Positions 34,775 to 44,603 of a stretch of 64,000 nt of DNA are shown piece by piece (the stretch's first letter is position 1; the number at the start of each line of letters is the position of its first letter). Origin of the DNA: Blastocatellia bacterium (GTDB lineage: Bacteria; Acidobacteriota; Blastocatellia; Pyrinomonadales; Pyrinomonadaceae). The notes beneath the pieces were generated by a model that made no database searches, was not told where the DNA came from, and saw only the letters and a program-made list of their open reading frames with translations. The position numbers and the translations under genes are program-made. Location: the NCBI GenBank assembly GCA_003168335.1, contig PMSM01000003.1, positions 124,001 to 188,000 on the forward strand. The letters run 5' to 3'.

Positions 34775-36498
34775 TTCGCCGCAAGTTGATTCACAATCGT
34801 GGTCCTTTTCTGGGCTAGAGTTGTATCAGGATCACTCAAAGAGTTTTCAATTTCGCCTAGCGGACGCCAGAAAATATGACGACACCTGACGCTCGTGAAA
34901 TCGCCGACTACAGGAATCTCCGTATAGTCCACCGATTTATCCGGTTGGATTGCTCCAGCCGGGCTATGCCCTGCACGTCCATTGCCTATTACAAGGAGTT
35001 GAGGTTCGTGCGGATATTTGACAGATAACTCCCTCAGGATTTGCCACATTTTTCTCCAGTCATGAAGTGGCGACTTCCAGATGAGAGCCTCGCGATCCTC
35101 CAATTGCAACTGACCATGAAAGGAGTCTGCCACTAGCGGTGTTGCTCCCGACACTTGTTCGACTGCGGAGAAAACAGCTAGGGCTTGGTCGAGGTGAATC
35201 GTTTGCGTATCCATCGCATCTGGACTAAAGCTGGCAGCCTTCTCCTCGACTCCCGAGAGCAATCGTGGCCAAAGCCTGGGGCCTAGATGAGCCTCGTCGG
35301 GATCCGACTTGATAGAATCGAGTCCGCTCTCAATAAGGGGCTTCGCCGAGTTATGATAGTTGCTTGAAATCACATCTCGGCGGCGCATGACGTACCTCCT
35401 CAGTTCTTGAGAGGGGACACTCTCTATGAGTCGATGTAGCCCTCCAGCTTCGAGAACTCGATGTTGTGGTACCCAAATTCGCCCAAGTTCTGCCGCGTTC
35501 ACCCAACAAAAATGTCCAAACGCAACTCCGACCAAGGACTGTCGTAGCAGCAAACCCGACCCTTCATTTGTGCTTACATAGCGAACAGATGGAAATGGGT
35601 GGGGCGGTGCACTTGCCATTATGTGTTTGTGGACGAACCCACCGCTGAGACACCGCCATTGGTCTTGCTCCGGATCCAAAAACATGGGTGCTGCTAGTTG
35701 ATTCACAAAGATCAAACCGGCACGGCGAGAATTCAGGCTTACGATGTTATTGATGACGCCGGACCAGTGACCGCTCTGGGGCTTATCAGTGTACAACGGT
35801 GCTGCAACCAGAACGTTGGGGCCATTCTGAGGTCGTGGTGCAAGCGTGCGTGTGATGCGCACCCTGGCACTATTCGGCTGCTCCGAAATTAAATCCGAGC
35901 AGATAATCGGAAACAACAATAGATCTTGAGTCTCGATCTGTAGAATATAATCGCCGGTAGCTAATCCGTCGATAGTGATTTCAAATTGTTGTTCAAAAAA
36001 GTTCTTGAGAATCACATAACAACTTGAGTCGCCTATGCCGTTGTGAATCCAGCACCATCCTGAGTTGTATCGATTTTGGGGATCGATCTCATCCGCACCG
36101 CCGGGCCACGTTGCTGTGCATTGCCCCAGCAGTTGTCGAAGACGGAGTCCGTCTACCGCACCGAACCCCGCAATAACGATCAGAGGATGCGGATAACCAT
36201 CGATCAAACTGTTCAGAGTGTCGAAGTCACCCGATGAAAAAGCATACTCTGGAAAAATTACTAGGCCACTCTGACCAGCGAACCAACGCGATAGTCGAGT
36301 TTGTCCCTCCTCATCCGCAAAAATTGCCACGGCTAACGCTAAAGAATCAGGGCGTGATGCATCATTGGGAATTCCTGCTGGATTTACCAAAGCAGGCTGT
36401 GCAAGGCAAACTGGTAGCTCACCGTTGGCGTTAAGCCAACCGGCATCATTTGATATTGTGCAGACACCTTCGGCGAAAGTGGGGTCGGCGTTGGGCAT
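34771..36498 (-). CDS. Nitrilase-superfamily (CN hydrolase-like) effector candidate
   Basis: The N-terminal half keeps the Glu-Lys-Cys triad of carbon-nitrogen hydrolases: GLVIFPEYAFSSGD (Glu84), CYVILKNFFEQ (Lys165) and LFPIICSDLISE (Cys200), numbered from the ATG at 36498. That ATG has AGGAG upstream; an ATG at 36522 would add eight residues. The C-terminal 300 residues include a coiled or helical part and a second alpha/beta region (LLVIGNGRAGHSPAGAIQ, VRCRHIFWRPLGEI) without a known name. As first gene of the tightly coupled operon I infer it is the effector, perhaps an amidase acting on a nucleotide or cofactor. Confidence 0.75.
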   Translation of the reverse strand: MPNADPTFAEGVCTISNDAGWLNANGELPVCLAQPALVNPAGIPNDASRPDSLALAVAIFADEEGQTRLSRWFAGQSGLVIFPEYAFSSGDFDTLNSLIDGYPHPLIVIAGFGAVDGLRLRQLLGQCTATWPGGADEIDPQNRYNSGWCWIHNGIGDSSCYVILKNFFEQQFEITIDGLATGDYILQIETQDLLLFPIICSDLISEQPNSARVRITRTLAPRPQNGPNVLVAAPLYTDKPQSGHWSGVINNIVSLNSRRAGLIFVNQLAAPMFLDPEQDQWRCLSGGFVHKHIMASAPPHPFPSVRYVSTNEGSGLLLRQSLVGVAFGHFCWVNAAELGRIWVPQHRVLEAGGLHRLIESVPSQELRRYVMRRRDVISSNYHNSAKPLIESGLDSIKSDPDEAHLGPRLWPRLLSGVEEKAASFSPDAMDTQTIHLDQALAVFSAVEQVSGATPLVADSFHGQLQLEDREALIWKSPLHDWRKMWQILRELSVKYPHEPQLLVIGNGRAGHSPAGAIQPDKSVDYTEIPVVGDFTSVRCRHIFWRPLGEIENSLSDPDTTLAQKRTTIVNQLAAN

Positions 36499-36682
36499 GC
36501 GACAAAACGCTCCTAAGGACATTGGAGCATAGAACTGCCGCCTTGACGGGTTTGGAGATCGAATCCTGAAAAGAACCAGGTGCGGCGGTCGTATGCGGAA
36601 ATATCTTGCACCAAACGACGCGCTAATTACCAGTCAGGGGGCACACCCCCCGCGCTCTGAAGTCTGGTTCTCGGAAGCTAGG

Positions 36683-39600
36683 TTAGGAGATTTGCTCGCT
36701 TGATACGGCAACTTTCAGCATGCCATTGACCTCTTCGATCTTCTCCCCTCGAACCAGCTTGGCAATTTGTGATTCAATCACAGCCTTCAATTGAGCACTA
36801 GTAGCTTGAAACCCTAGAAGTCGCGCAATTGCCGAAGGAATCTCACTTCGCGTGGCTCCGTGGCTCGCGTCTAGAATTGCCAATATCGCAGCGCGAATTT
36901 CAGTTGGTGGTAAGTGATCCGGTTTTCTTAGGGTTGGAGACATAACGTTCGCGCGGTTCCGGACTCGCACTGGGGATGTGAGCATCGTTAGGCAATCCTC
37001 TTCTCTAACACACGATCTGCTTGCCAAAAGAGATTCAATTGCGCGGGCAACCACGTCATGAATGCGTGAGCCAGCGCGACCCTTGGACCAGAGCATACGA
37101 ACTCGGGTGACGATTTCCTCTTCGTGGATTGGGCCTTCGTGCTCCAAGATGCGGAGCACGATCGCTGCCATGTCTTTGGTGTAGAGTTCGTGCGGATCTA
37201 GTTTACTCGGAACCTCAAAACGCGCTTCGCTGTAAGGTTCAGACAAACTGCTGATGCCTCGATTGTCGATTTCAAAGATAGTCTCGCGCTCGATACCGTT
37301 TTGCGACTCGCTAGTAACCTCAAAGTGGGAGGACGGCAACTCCTCAAGCGTATTCTCATCGATAGCGGTCTCGGCGCGCGCAAGAGCTTCAGCGACCTTG
37401 CCAAGCTGTTCAGACGGCCGTTGGAACCAATCAGTGCTCCAGATCCGATGGATAACCCATCCGTGATCTTCAAGGACCGCTTGGCGCAAACGATCGCGGT
37501 CACGCGCAGAACGTGAATGGTGGTATGCCGCGCCGTCGCATTCGATCCCGAGCACATATCGACCAGGCTGTTTCGGATGAAGTACGCCCAAGTCGACAAA
37601 AAACCCTGCAATGCCAACTTGTCGATGAACCTGATAGCCCAAAGATTCAACTGCCTGGGCTACGACTTCTTCAAAGAGAGACTGCTCCTCTCCACCTGAC
37701 GGCTGCGAGATTGGAAGTCGTCCGGTTTGAGCGAACGAAAGGAACGCCTTGAATGCGGCTGCTCCGCGACTGCGTGCTCTTTGAAGATCAATATCATCCG
37801 CTGTAATCGACGAAAAGATTTCACAACGCAACTTGGCTCGGCTGATCAAGACGTTGAGTCGGCGCTCTCCCCCTTCGACGCTGAGCGGACCAAAGCTCAT
37901 CGCCATATATCCGTTAACGTCCCGACCATACCCTACGGAAATGAAGATCACGTCCCGCTCGTCACCCTGAACGTTTTCAAGATTCTTGATGAAGAAAGGT
38001 TCCACAGAATGCGCCGAAAAGAATGACTCAACGTCAGGGTTTTCCCGTCGGAGCAATTCCAACTCATCCTCGATTGCTTGCCTCTGCTGAATCGAAAACG
38101 TTGCTACACCCAGACTCTTTTGATGATCCTCGCGAGCGTGCTTTAGGATGGCGCGGCAAACAGCTTTAGCTTCAACTCTATTCGTTCGCGATGCGCCGCG
38201 ATCGTAAACGCCTTCCGGAACGTGATTGAACTTGAGGCCAAGGCTTCCGGAAGCCGAGTAGGGACTTGGAACAATGTAAAGCTCGTCGTTATAGAACTCG
38301 TGGTTGGAAACTGCGATGAGTGAGTGGTGCCGGCTGCGATAGTGCCAGCGAAGCATTGACGACGACAATCCCCGCGCGGAGCACAACCCCAAAATGCTTT
38401 CGATGTCCTGAGCTTGCGCAGCCTGGGGCTCCTCGCCTTCGTCATAGTCATCAGATTCCTCGACGTTTGAGGTGAGCCTACTGAAGAACCGGGTTGGTGG
38501 TAGCTGTCTATCGTCCCCCACGACAACGATCTGCTTGCAACGAGCGACGGCTCCGAGAGCGTCCACTGGGAGGACTTGGCTGGCTTCATCAATGACCAGC
38601 AAGTCAAACTCCACCGCTCCAGGTTCCAAAAACTGCGCCACGGAGAGAGGGCTCATCATAAACACTGGCTTGATCGCTTGGACTACTGAGCCGGCGTCCT
38701 TGAGCAAACGTCGGACCGTACGATGCCCGCGCTTACGTTCCATCTCTGCTTTCACGAGTCCCGTTGCCCCGACACCTGAATCATGCGGCGGCAGTCGCTC
38801 ATAGTGCGCAACCAGTGTTCGATACTTCGCGAGCTCCAGCCGTTCCTTATCCAAGTGCCGGAATTCAGCCACATGATTGCTGTGCAACATTCCATCAAAC
38901 TGTGCGAATTCTGGCTTTTGACGAGCAACCTCGCGAAGCAACTGGCCATAGTAAACACGATCAAAACAGTCAGATACCGCCTTGGGTTCGATAGCGCCGG
39001 ATTCCAATCTGTCGACAAGCTGACCAAGTTTGAGCTCTCGCGCCATTCTTGTGCGCACGAAGTAGTTGTTCCAGCGCGACAACCCTTCCATGTCTGAGAG
39101 CCAGATTGAGCATCGCTCGGTAAGCGTCTTGAGGGGAACAGTATTGAAAATCGGAGCATCGAATGCGATGCGGCAGTCAAGACTTAGTTCCTGAAACAGT
39201 TCCGTCAATTCCGTCTTAGCTCGATCTGCTATGGCTGAAAGCTGGTTAACCAGCGTGGCTACCTGTTTCTGATCTTGCACCGTAGAGAACGTCTGTCTGA
39301 AGTTCGAATCAAGGCCCACTTCCTGCTGGTGCGTTACCCAATTCAGAACTGCCTCTAGCTGATCCCAGCTTGATTTCTCATTGCGCCACAAGCTTCCAAA
39401 CGCAGACCGCCCCAGGGATTCTCCACTCCGAATTTGTCGTAATGCGCTTTGACCGGCAATGATCGCGTCACAGATTGAAAGACGATCCGAATAGTTCTTT
39501 GGTAATTCGATTTTGAGCGCTTCCCGCAAGGTCCGAATTGCTCGGCGATAGTCTGAATAAAGAAACCGCAGGAACGATCGTCCGCGGGTGACAATGTGAC

Positions 39601-41461
39601 CGCGTGCTGCTGAAGAGTCTCCATTCCATATTGATTCGTTGACTTGCTGTCCGACCTCTCCGAAGGCGCCAGTGAATTTTCGTCCTTCATCGAGAAGATC
39701 ACGTAGGCTGTCTAGACCAGCACTCCACACGCCATTGCACAAAGCTTGTTTGTCAACAGTCGGAGCCTTCGCCACATATTCGGCAACAACACGCTGGCGA
39801 TCGACTTCATCGAAGCTATTTGGAGACGGTTGGGCTAGAACTGACGCCAACTTGTTAGACGTTTCGAGCAACGCGGAGAGAGTCTCCGCTAAAGAGCGAA
39901 TTCTTGACTCCAGCGGATCAAGATCAATTTTCAAAACCGTTTCTCGACACACACCTCGCCAGTTGTGCTGGGAGGGCAAGCCGATTTCTTCGACGCGTGT
40001 TGCCAATTCCTCGGCTAGTTTCCGACGCCCTTTCAAATCCTCACGCGTCCAAGTCTCGGCTTCAGGGAATACAAGATCCGCAGCTTCGCGGCCGCGATCG
40101 TTCAGAGAAGCAAGCTGTCCCATCATCACGAAAGGGGTAACCGAACTTGGAAGATGCGGCTCGTGTAGGGATACAACATGTCTGTTTAGAACTGCTCGCT
40201 GCTCTTCAAGTTTGGGCACCAGCGATTCGAGACTAAGCGTTACAGGCCGACCGAGTTTCCAGGTGCGACCAATCTCTTCAATCACTGCGCGCTTGTTTGC
40301 CTTGTTGCTGTGTAATTCCAGGCACACGGCGCCTATGCCTTCGTTTTCCAATCGGCGCTTCACGACTTGCAGCGCGGCCAACTTTTCTGCGACGAACAAT
40401 ACCTTCTTGCCGTCAAGCACTGCACTCGCAATGATGTTAGATATCGACTGACTCTTTCCAGTGCCAGGTGGTCCTTGAATGACAGCGCTTTCGCCTGCGC
40501 GCACTCTTTCAATTGCTATAGTTTGGGAACCATCAGCGTCTACAACGTGGTCCAGTTTTGAAGCAGGTATTATCTCGTCTAGATTTGCGTCATTAGGGAT
40601 GATGTGTTCCGCTCGTTGGAATCCATCCGAAAGCAGACTCGTGATCATGGAGTGACCGAGAAGTCCGTTTGCATCGGGCCAATTCTGCGAATCAAGATCG
40701 CGGTACATAAGAAGCTTAGCGAACGAGAAGAACCCAAGGGTCATCGCGTTCGGTAGTACTTCCCAGTCCTTGGCACCCTCGATCGCCTGCCTTACCGCGT
40801 CGAAGTAGTCCGTTGGATTGAATTCCTCATGTTCTGGGAAAGGAGGAAGGCCCATAGCGAAATCGTTCTTCAATCGTGCTTCAAGAGAAAGATTTGGTTC
40901 GATCTCTTCTTCGCGCCACCGGAGCCGAAAGCGCTCGGACGCAGTCTTGCGCTGAAGGTCGACTGGAATCAGAATGAGCGGAGCGAATCGGGGCGTGTCT
41001 GAATGTCCTGCCTCGAACCACTTGAGATGCCCAAAGGCAAGATACAAAACGTTGACGCCCTGCTCCTCAATCATTGTACGAGCATTGGTAAAGAGATCGA
41101 GGAGTCGTCGTTGGAGTCCTTCGGGAGACAATGCTGTCTGAAGGCGCAGGTCGACGTAACGTCTCGCGACGCCAGTACCTGGGTCCTCTTCTTCGTCGGG
41201 TTGCGGTAGTCCGATCTCCTCGTCGTCGAACAATTGCGAGTCTGTGCTATCGGCCGGTTTGGTCTGTTTGCCCGGAAGGAAGGTCAAAGCCTTCTTCTCG
41301 TTCACCAACAGTCGGAAGACTTCTGCGCTAAGCTCATCGTAGACCTGAATGATACGCGCAGACTTTGAATTCACAGGAATTGACAGGAGGCGATTCCTGG
41401 TTGAGAGATCGAGAAGCTCCTTGCGGCTTCGATCAAGAAGGTCTTGTATGCTCAGCGGCAT
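36683..41461 (-). CDS. Giant DUF4011 superfamily 1 helicase with Vsr/DUF559-like nuclease and DUF3320
   Basis: The 1592-residue protein starts with DUF4011 (LLDRSRKELLDLSTRNRLLSIPV). The helicase Walker A is VIQGPPGTGKSQSISNIIA (about residue 330) and Walker B is LLVIDEASQVLPVDALG (about 954). Later helicase motifs include GDDRQLPPT and NVLISRAKLRCEIF. Near residue 1305 a Vsr/DUF559-type endonuclease follows (YVLGIECDGAAYHHSRSARD, RDRLRQAVLEDHGW). A DUF3320-like segment (YTKDMAAIVLRILEHEGPI) comes before the end. Proteins of this layout occur in defence islands, and I recall the Hhe type as similar. The expected role is cutting or unwinding invading DNA. It is a single-gene unit, 184 bases upstream of the nitrilase-like operon. 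Confidence 0.88.
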   Translation of the reverse strand: MPLSIQDLLDRSRKELLDLSTRNRLLSIPVNSKSARIIQVYDELSAEVFRLLVNEKKALTFLPGKQTKPADSTDSQLFDDEEIGLPQPDEEEDPGTGVARRYVDLRLQTALSPEGLQRRLLDLFTNARTMIEEQGVNVLYLAFGHLKWFEAGHSDTPRFAPLILIPVDLQRKTASERFRLRWREEEIEPNLSLEARLKNDFAMGLPPFPEHEEFNPTDYFDAVRQAIEGAKDWEVLPNAMTLGFFSFAKLLMYRDLDSQNWPDANGLLGHSMITSLLSDGFQRAEHIIPNDANLDEIIPASKLDHVVDADGSQTIAIERVRAGESAVIQGPPGTGKSQSISNIIASAVLDGKKVLFVAEKLAALQVVKRRLENEGIGAVCLELHSNKANKRAVIEEIGRTWKLGRPVTLSLESLVPKLEEQRAVLNRHVVSLHEPHLPSSVTPFVMMGQLASLNDRGREAADLVFPEAETWTREDLKGRRKLAEELATRVEEIGLPSQHNWRGVCRETVLKIDLDPLESRIRSLAETLSALLETSNKLASVLAQPSPNSFDEVDRQRVVAEYVAKAPTVDKQALCNGVWSAGLDSLRDLLDEGRKFTGAFGEVGQQVNESIWNGDSSAARGHIVTRGRSFLRFLYSDYRRAIRTLREALKIELPKNYSDRLSICDAIIAGQSALRQIRSGESLGRSAFGSLWRNEKSSWDQLEAVLNWVTHQQEVGLDSNFRQTFSTVQDQKQVATLVNQLSAIADRAKTELTELFQELSLDCRIAFDAPIFNTVPLKTLTERCSIWLSDMEGLSRWNNYFVRTRMARELKLGQLVDRLESGAIEPKAVSDCFDRVYYGQLLREVARQKPEFAQFDGMLHSNHVAEFRHLDKERLELAKYRTLVAHYERLPPHDSGVGATGLVKAEMERKRGHRTVRRLLKDAGSVVQAIKPVFMMSPLSVAQFLEPGAVEFDLLVIDEASQVLPVDALGAVARCKQIVVVGDDRQLPPTRFFSRLTSNVEESDDYDEGEEPQAAQAQDIESILGLCSARGLSSSMLRWHYRSRHHSLIAVSNHEFYNDELYIVPSPYSASGSLGLKFNHVPEGVYDRGASRTNRVEAKAVCRAILKHAREDHQKSLGVATFSIQQRQAIEDELELLRRENPDVESFFSAHSVEPFFIKNLENVQGDERDVIFISVGYGRDVNGYMAMSFGPLSVEGGERRLNVLISRAKLRCEIFSSITADDIDLQRARSRGAAAFKAFLSFAQTGRLPISQPSGGEEQSLFEEVVAQAVESLGYQVHRQVGIAGFFVDLGVLHPKQPGRYVLGIECDGAAYHHSRSARDRDRLRQAVLEDHGWVIHRIWSTDWFQRPSEQLGKVAEALARAETAIDENTLEELPSSHFEVTSESQNGIERETIFEIDNRGISSLSEPYSEARFEVPSKLDPHELYTKDMAAIVLRILEHEGPIHEEEIVTRVRMLWSKGRAGSRIHDVVARAIESLLASRSCVREEDCLTMLTSPVRVRNRANVMSPTLRKPDHLPPTEIRAAILAILDASHGATRSEIPSAIARLLGFQATSAQLKAVIESQIAKLVRGEKIEEVNGMLKVAVSSEQIS

Positions 41462-41637
41462 AGTCTCTGCAAAGAACCCCGATCACGGTACGGTAAGTTA
41501 TCGCTGGAGGTCAACCGGGGTTGGCCGGGTCGTAGCTCATTTTTTGACTTTGGCAAAGCAGATCGTATAATTCTGGTGGTGCTTCTTTGTCGGAAGCATT
41601 GTCGCATGATGGCTCGCATCGGTGGGGCGCGAGCCTA

Positions 41638-41943
41638 TCACTGGTAGAGCGGCGCGATCGGGCGATCTCGCCGCTTTTGCTTTGCCTCAGTCTGGATCGC
41701 AGTAACGAATAATGCCGGTTTGGCTGGCCCGTTGCTCATACCGAAATCGGAATGGGCGGTAGGACGGGCTATCGCGCTCGACGATAAGCTGGCCGAAGCG
41801 CACGATGCGGTGGCAGCCAACAAACTCTTCTTCGATTGGGACTGGGGGTCGTCGCCAGATGCCGTTGCTGCTTTCTCAATCTGACCGTATTCCTCATCCG
41901 TCAATCGAAAGACGATGTTCTTAGTCCTCTTAGTGTCACTCAT
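41638..41943 (-). CDS. Small RHH-like protein, possibly shifted in frame
   Basis: The 101-residue protein starts MSDTKRTKNIVFRLTDEEYGQIEKAA, which resembles the ribbon-helix-helix of MobC/Arc-type proteins. After residue 30 the sequence becomes Ser/Ala-rich and unlike that family, so a frame change near 41850 is possible. It may be a relaxosome remnant or an independent regulator. Confidence 0.5.
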   Translation of the reverse strand: MSDTKRTKNIVFRLTDEEYGQIEKAATASGDDPQSQSKKSLLAATASCASASLSSSAIARPTAHSDFGMSNGPAKPALFVTAIQTEAKQKRRDRPIAPLYQ

Positions 41944-42253
41944 TTCGCCAGTCCCCTGATTGCAAAAAACACTCTGTGATGATTAGTTCGGCGCGTTAAC
42001 AGGCGTTAACATCGTGAACGCGATAGCCCCAAAAAGTTGGGGGTGTCGTGTCCCTAATTTTCAGGTGCGCAGCACCTACTGTGCCTTTTGACTTGTCCGA
42101 TTCAACCAGGCACCGTGCACAATTTAACTGTTGATATAGGGTAGTGGGGAATTGTGTGTTGGTAGCCCACCGGATTATATTATGTTAGCGCACAGACAGC
42201 GCAACAGAGATTCTCTATCACTTCCTTCAACTACAAAACGGGAGGTCTCCGAC
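41944..42253. other. Noncoding spacer with a palindrome
   Basis: There is no gene here. The perfect palindrome AGGTGC-GCA-GCACCT is at 42063-42077, and an A/T-rich promoter-like stretch (TTGATATAGGG) is near 42132. Confidence 0.5.
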
Positions 42254-42511
42254 ATGCTAGAAAAGGAGCAAGCAGAAGCACAGCAGGCCCTCGACGAGCT
42301 TTTCAGTGAACGCTTACTACCTTTCGAGCTGTCAGCAAGTGCTGTGGAGTCGATTGGCAGTGAAGAATACATAGTTCGCTTCTACGATAGCCGACTCCGT
42401 TCGGTCGATGTCTCCTGTCCCCAGGGCCAGAGCTTTAAGGATGCTCTCCGGGCTGCCGTTTTGGAAAGAGTGAAAAGATTGAGCGGCCCTTTGGGGGCCG
42501 GCGAGGATTAG
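42254..42511 (+). CDS. Small acidic protein of unknown function
   Basis: I start at the ATG at 42254 because of the GGGAGG site eight bases before it. The 85-residue product (MLEKEQAEAQQALDELFSER ... VRFYDSRLRSVDVSCPQGQSF) has a helical N-terminus and a short beta region. The family is not recognised. It is the only plus-strand gene in this part of the cargo. Confidence 0.65.
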   Translation: MLEKEQAEAQQALDELFSERLLPFELSASAVESIGSEEYIVRFYDSRLRSVDVSCPQGQSFKDALRAAVLERVKRLSGPLGAGED

Positions 42512-42539
42512 AGCTTCCGTGAATGGGTAGTTGGCGCGC

Positions 42540-42743
42540 CTAATCAGATTCTTCGTGTACGGGAACCTCAGAGCCCAAAGGTTCAAGTTTAGAGACAAGA
42601 CAGACAGCCCGAAGGCCGTCGTGCTGGCCGCCTATGCGTCTCGCTGTCGCCCAGGCAGGACTGCCGTCTTGCGACTCGACGATTACCTTTTGGCCGTCAG
42701 GCAATCGCGCAAACTGGCCCGTTAGATCGTGTTCATGTTGCAT
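42540..42743 (-). CDS. Small protein of unknown function
   Basis: The 67-residue frame (MQHEHDLTGQFARLPDGQKV ... SPAWATARRIGGQHDG) looks like a compact beta-rich domain. Its balanced composition favours coding over the two competing frames. The ribosome site is weak. Confidence 0.4.
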   Translation of the reverse strand: MQHEHDLTGQFARLPDGQKVIVESQDGSPAWATARRIGGQHDGLRAVCLVSKLEPLGSEVPVHEESD

Positions 42744-42838
42744 GATCCGATCTTATCAGCGTCGTCGAGTAAAGATCTTTATCAAGGGATTCTGTGGCTG
42801 GGGCTATTTCCCGTGAAGATGGGCAAAGTCACAATGCA

Positions 42839-42875
42839 AGCAGCGCGGGTGATGTGAGCACCCGCGCTGCTTTTC
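42839..42875. terminator. Strong GC hairpin terminator
   Basis: Thirteen-base arms AGCAGCGCGGGTG and CACCCGCGCTGCT enclose a 7-base loop, with TTTTC following on the plus strand. It lies just beyond the stop of the minus-strand gene at 42890. Confidence 0.7.
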
Positions 42876-42889
42876 ACTTTGGTTTCGGC

Positions 42890-43198
42890 TTAGTAGTCCG
42901 AAGGCAGAAGAATCGTCGTTGCGCTTCTGTCTGCCTCGGTGATGATCCAAAGCCGTTGGCCCCGACTTGTTCGGTAATTGCTCAAGAGACGGAAGCCCTC
43001 GATTAGTGAAAGTTCGTTCTCGCGGACGTCGTCCTCTGAAAGCTCGCTGCCCCAATCACAGGAGATGTGACGGCGCAAGAATTCAATCGCCGTCTGTCCA
43101 GCGATTTGGAGCGCTTCCTCTGCTCCGGGCGTGATGAATATTTGACCTAAAGTAAAACGTGTGAGGCTGGTTGGAGTTGTGATAGAGTTTGCTGACAT
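42890..43198 (-). CDS. Conserved mobile-element protein of unknown function
   Basis: The 102-residue protein (FTLGQIFITPGAEEALQIAG ... LLSNYRTSRGQRLWIITEADRSATTILLPSDY) belongs to a small family that I recall from plasmids and conjugative elements, usually next to ArdC-like genes. It is sometimes mislabelled as a restriction subunit. GQ(I/L)(x)3TPGA..AL and TEADRS.TTxLLP are the recognisable parts. Its function is unknown. Confidence 0.75.
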   Translation of the reverse strand: MSANSITTPTSLTRFTLGQIFITPGAEEALQIAGQTAIEFLRRHISCDWGSELSEDDVRENELSLIEGFRLLSNYRTSRGQRLWIITEADRSATTILLPSDY

Positions 43199-43288
43199 CG
43201 ATGTTTCACCTTTCCGGGTTGAAAAGTTGGTGTGGTGGGTCAGGCGAGCGTGACGCGCTTACCTGACCCTTTTCCTCGTAGCTGGTTC

Positions 43289-44108
43289 TCAGTTCGCGTA
43301 TTCCTCTGCTTGCTCCTTGCTGGGTCGGCCTGCTCGCAGAATTTGGTCGGCGGCGCGGAAAATCTTCTGTGCACTCTTTTCGGGAATTGCCTCGGCGCTG
43401 CTACCGCTTCCCTCGGGCAACCAATTCTGTATGTAGCCACGCGCATAGTCCGCTCCTTCCAAGCCCAGCTTCACAACACAGCAACGCGACTGCTTCCGCT
43501 TCCACTTCGCGAAGGTTTCTTGGCGTCTGTTCTGTGTCGGTGAAACTGCCTTCGGACGTGTGTAGAAGCACGTGGGCCATTTCATGAAAGAGTGTCTTAT
43601 GCGGGAGTTGGGCCACAGGATTGATCGCGACCTGGCGGTCACGTGCGAAGCCCTGCACATTTCCGTCCGTCTTGTCGAACGGGATGCGCTCAATGCTTAC
43701 CGCCGCCAGCGCTTGTTCGGCGTCCCACTCTGGGATCGTCACTGGTCCAAGCTCGTCGCCTATCGTTTGACTAACGACGAACCATCGGGCTCTGTGAACA
43801 AAGCTCGTGAATGTGTGCTCGTCGTCTGAATCCTCATCCCGTCGCTTGCGGGTGATCGGCATGCAAAGCGTTAAGGCCCGTTCGCCGCGTTTGACGACTC
43901 GGCCTAACGTCTGCCACTTCGGAAACGTATTGATTGGCCCTGGCTGTATCCCGCGCAATTGGTATTGCACAAGCGCGAGGATTTGATTTCCTACGGAGTA
44001 ATTCCAGAAAGCACTGTACGCATCCATGATCAGGCCGGGCTTGTTGACGGCTTCCACGAGTAACGCTGACCATTTCGGAATGTCGGTTGTTTGCGTTTGC
44101 TTCTCCAT
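43289..44108 (-). pseudogene. ArdC-like antirestriction protein, frameshifted near the 3' end
   Basis: From the ATG at 44108 (GGAGC upstream) the protein has the ArdC N-terminal single-strand DNA-binding part (PGLIMDAYSAFWNYSVGNQILALVQYQ). The metallopeptidase motif is HKTLFHEMAHVLLH, with LREVEAEAVALLCCEA after it. The expected continuation (LGLEGADYARGYIQNWLPEG ... KSAQKIFRAADQIL) is present but in another frame from about 43470 to 43289. Loss of one CG pair in GAAGCGCTG, leaving GAAGCTG, explains the shift. The frame as read ends early at 43401. The catalytic part is intact, so partial activity is possible. It could also be a sequencing error. Confidence 0.8.
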
Positions 44109-44603
44109 TTTCTTTTGCTCCTTTTCGGTCTTTTGTTTTGGTCTTAAAGAGAGTGTTTCCCCCTCGTAGTGACCGTTGGCTCCGATTGGGCGCTTGACCG
44201 CACACAGCACTGCCGAAACGGAGTGGAGGACTTGGAGCGAAGCGGAAAGTTGTGCGGGCGGGCTATCGAGGACAATGAGAACGCAGAGGGGGAAACTAAA
44301 TCAGACAGTCATCTCGGCTGGAATGGAATGAAATCGAATGGACGCCGATGCCTTATTGACTTAAGGGCGTGAGCGCGTCCGAACCATTACGGTAGCGAGG
44401 CTTTCATTCTTTAATTAAACCGATGGCAAGAAATTTATGTTGCGTAAGTGGCAGCAGATGCTGTCGCTTCGCTTGAAGAGGGAGTTCTCGGGCTGTCAGT
44501 TAGAAGGATCGGGTAGGGCTCTGACCCGACCAGCCTTTGCATGTGGCGTGATAGCGCTTTCTCGAATGGCGCGACGCATGTCCTGCCCAAGACGTTCGTC
44601 CGA
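44109..44603. other. Noncoding spacer
   Basis: No supported gene is visible. The region contains the ArdC leader and an A/T-rich stretch (TTCTTTAATTAAACC, about 44409). It ends at the right 21-bp direct repeat. Confidence 0.5.
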
